6,237 nt of DNA, from the NCBI GenBank assembly GCA_964611645.1, contig CAZTAO010000126.1, forward strand, positions 1 through 6,237, given 5' to 3'. Under the pieces are notes generated by a model. It had not been told where the DNA came from and did no database searches. It was given only the letters and a program-made list of their open reading frames with translations. Shown piece after piece: positions 5,041 through 6,237 of this stretch (positions within the stretch are counted from its first letter, which is position 1; the number at the start of each line of letters is the position of its first letter). This stretch comes from CAZTAO01 sp964611645. GTDB lineage: Bacteria > Armatimonadota > UBA5829. Position numbers and translations under genes: made by a program.

Positions 5041-6151
5041 TATCTATGCCTACACCCATCGGAGTAAAGTAGCGCTCTAGCAACGATATGACCTGAGCGA
5101 TGTGAGGATATGAGACGTGCTCCATGTGAATCCGGGTTACCAGGGTCATCACAGACCGCTCTCCGAAGTCGGTCTCACGAAAGATGACAATCTCGGTGGG
5201 GTCGTTGGTGTAACCGAGGTCGCCGCCTATCCAGAACACGCCAGTCTGGGGCATCAGGTTGAGTAGCAATTCCAGGCGGTCGTATGACTCATCTTCCGTC
5301 TCGCACGAAGCCAAGTCCTCACCACAGATCCCGACCCTGCGGTACTCCAGCACTTCCTGCCGACACATGTTCAGGTCCTCAGTGCTGAACGCCCCGTAAG
5401 ACGGCTTGCCATGTTCGCCGGCGACTTCATGCTGCCAACCGGCCGTATCCCTGCCGCCGTAGAACTCCAGCAGTTCACCCTCGCGCTCAACGCTCCAAAC
5501 AGGATTGAGCCACGACGGCCAGCGGAACACTTTGAACTGCTCCGAACTGGTCAGCCGGTAGTAGGTAGTATTCCTGAGACCATTGGGAGTGGAGTAGATA
5601 CGGAGCTTGCCGCCCGCCTTCACGCACTGCCGCAGCGCCTTCCACGCTTTCTCCGAGAGCCACGCGCCCTCGTCCACCCAAGCCCGTTCAACGTGCAGCG
5701 ACCTGAAGGCATCGCCGTACGCCCCGGCTGGCCGGAAGTAGAGGACACTCCCGTTGGAGAACTCGATCCGGAAGTATGGCTTGCGGTATATCTTGGGCTT
5801 GCCGTACTTGTTTATCGCGATACTCCTCGTGAGGTCATCGTTGGAGTCAAACTGAAACTCTATTTCCTCGATAATGCTGTCGAGGTGCCCCTGGTGGGGT
5901 GCGGCGATGAGTCCCTGGCCGCCGCGTGACGTGAATGCGAAGTGCAGCGCGTCGGTTGTCAGCGAGATCGATTTGCCAGAATCTCGGCCATCCAGGTGTA
6001 TGATGTTGCGATGCTCACACTGTAGGTCCTCAATCTGGTGCGGCCAGTAGGCGCGCTTGGACCCATCCCGATTGGTCAGGTATAGCTGACCCCAGAAGAC
6101 CGGGTCTCTCAGCGATAGTGCTTGTTCCATTTCCGAGCCTGATAGTCCCAA
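5027..6151 (-). CDS. Terminase large subunit, truncated in the nuclease domain
   Basis: This encodes 374 aa of the DNA-packaging motor that pumps phage DNA into the procapsid using ATP and cuts it with an RNase H-like nuclease. Visible motifs are a Q-motif-like WPHQIEDL (36-43), Walker A GRDSGKS (55-61), Walker B AWVDEG (157-162) and a coupling motif YSTPNG (186-191). The nuclease domain opens with GGDLGYTNDPTEI, whose D311 is the first metal-binding Asp. The frame ends at MGVGIDSLPD, just after the second nuclease motif (GVGID, D370). Family members usually continue for roughly 80-200 residues with further acidic residues, so the nuclease should be inactive. The start is TTG at 6151, supported by AAGGAG at 6 nt; an internal ATG at 6130 lacks such a site. 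The last three or so residues probably derive from the fused tail-X sequence. Confidence 0.9.
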   Translation of the reverse strand: MGLSGSEMEQALSLRDPVFWGQLYLTNRDGSKRAYWPHQIEDLQCEHRNIIHLDGRDSGKSISLTTDALHFAFTSRGGQGLIAAPHQGHLDSIIEEIEFQFDSNDDLTRSIAINKYGKPKIYRKPYFRIEFSNGSVLYFRPAGAYGDAFRSLHVERAWVDEGAWLSEKAWKALRQCVKAGGKLRIYSTPNGLRNTTYYRLTSSEQFKVFRWPSWLNPVWSVEREGELLEFYGGRDTAGWQHEVAGEHGKPSYGAFSTEDLNMCRQEVLEYRRVGICGEDLASCETEDESYDRLELLLNLMPQTGVFWIGGDLGYTNDPTEIVIFRETDFGERSVMTLVTRIHMEHVSYPHIAQVISLLERYFTPMGVGIDSLPD

Positions 6152-6237
6152 CGATATCTCCTTTGCTTTCTTTCCACATTGGCCTTGACTTGTCCCCTTA
6201 TGTAGCTAAGCACATAATAGTCGTTATGCGCTGAGCG
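6109..6237 (-). CDS. Possible C-terminal end of an upstream ORF overlapping the terminase start
   Basis: One frame is open from the right edge for 42 codons to a TGA at 6109-6111, overlapping the terminase by about 43 nt. It is rich in Arg, Lys, Tyr and Trp (YVLSYIRGQVKANVERKQRR, ending KWNKHYR). It could be the basic end of a small upstream phage protein, or chance openness. A competing frame, ending AQRITTIMCLAT with TAA at 6198-6200, would leave a clean gap before the terminase. The sequence does not allow a choice. Confidence 0.25.
   Translation of the reverse strand, partial: RSAHNDYYVLSYIRGQVKANVERKQRRYRWDYQARKWNKHYR
6158..6163 (-). promoter_or_regulatory. Shine-Dalgarno site of the terminase gene
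   Basis: AAGGAG in the minus-strand sense (within AAGGAGATAT), 6 nt before the TTG at 6151. It is among the strongest ribosome binding sites in the window and decides for the TTG start over the ATG seven codons later. Confidence 0.7.
6206..6235. other. Dyad / hairpin upstream of terminase
   Basis: Two 12-nt arms (6206-6217 and 6224-6235) flank a 6-nt loop. In minus-strand RNA 11 of 12 positions pair, one of them G-U, with a single C/U mismatch near the base. The core is GCGCATAA and TTATGTGC. No T-run follows on the minus strand, so it is not a standard terminator for an upstream gene. It could be an operator, an mRNA structure or a DNA-binding site near the packaging gene. The region continues beyond the window edge. 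Confidence 0.45.

Noticed and set aside
5411..5929. 172-codon plus-strand ORF opposite the terminase
   Set aside because: It lies entirely antisense to a well-supported terminase with all ATPase motifs, has no recognisable features, and is expected by chance in GC-rich DNA. The same applies to the plus-strand ORFs at 2253-2846, 2573-3103, 2668-3159, 4035-4463 and 1179-1568.
6185..6216. Plus-strand promoter with TTGACT and CATAAT
   Set aside because: The spacing between the boxes is about 20 nt, too long for a standard promoter, and no gene on the plus strand lies downstream within the window.
4960..6237. Tailocin (headless tail-like bacteriocin) as an explanation for the missing head genes
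   Set aside because: Tailocins keep the sheath, tube and tape-measure genes. Here these also appear to be lost between terminase and tail-X, so the window does not support a functional tailocin.

Overview
The window is a stretch of tailed-phage or prophage DNA. Every gene I can support lies on the minus strand and is read from right to left. The gene products point to a contractile-tailed (myovirus-type) phage: a terminase large subunit, a gpD/gp27-like baseplate hub, a gp5/gpV-like spike, a PAAR spike tip, a baseplate-associated protein and a LamG-like surface protein. The DNA is moderately GC-rich, genes are packed with short gaps or overlaps, and GTG and TTG starts are frequent. The host cannot be named from the sequence, and I see no tRNA, rRNA, CRISPR, integrase or transposase.

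Layout in transcription order (right to left): 6237-6152 is a short leader with a strong dyad hairpin and perhaps the end of an upstream ORF. 6151-5027 is the terminase large subunit, which breaks off inside its nuclease domain. 5040-4960 is the C-terminal stub of a LysM/tail-protein-X gene in another frame. 4955-3648 is the gpD-like hub. 3647-3322 is a gene-free block made of two 157-bp tandem repeats that carry extra copies of the 3' end of the hub gene. 3312-3004 encodes a small one-helix membrane protein, 2999-2337 the spike, 2340-1945 a coiled-coil protein with a C-terminal membrane anchor, 1942-1679 the PAAR tip, 1661-1065 a baseplate-associated protein, and 1045-1 a LamG-like protein that runs off the left edge.

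The hub, spike and PAAR tip would form the central membrane-piercing assembly of a contractile tail. The two leftmost proteins probably sit at the baseplate periphery or act in attachment. The two small membrane proteins interleaved with the baseplate genes are unexplained; lysis or membrane-interaction roles are possible.

Two things stand out. First, the terminase runs directly into the end of a tail-X gene, with the whole head, portal, sheath, tube and tape-measure block missing. This looks like a large deletion (defective prophage) or a chimeric assembly. Second, the repeat block after the hub gene has a mosaic pattern: the outer copies of the coding tail are almost identical, while the middle copy has diverged with two compensating indels. 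All three copies keep a small hairpin with a GNRA-type loop.
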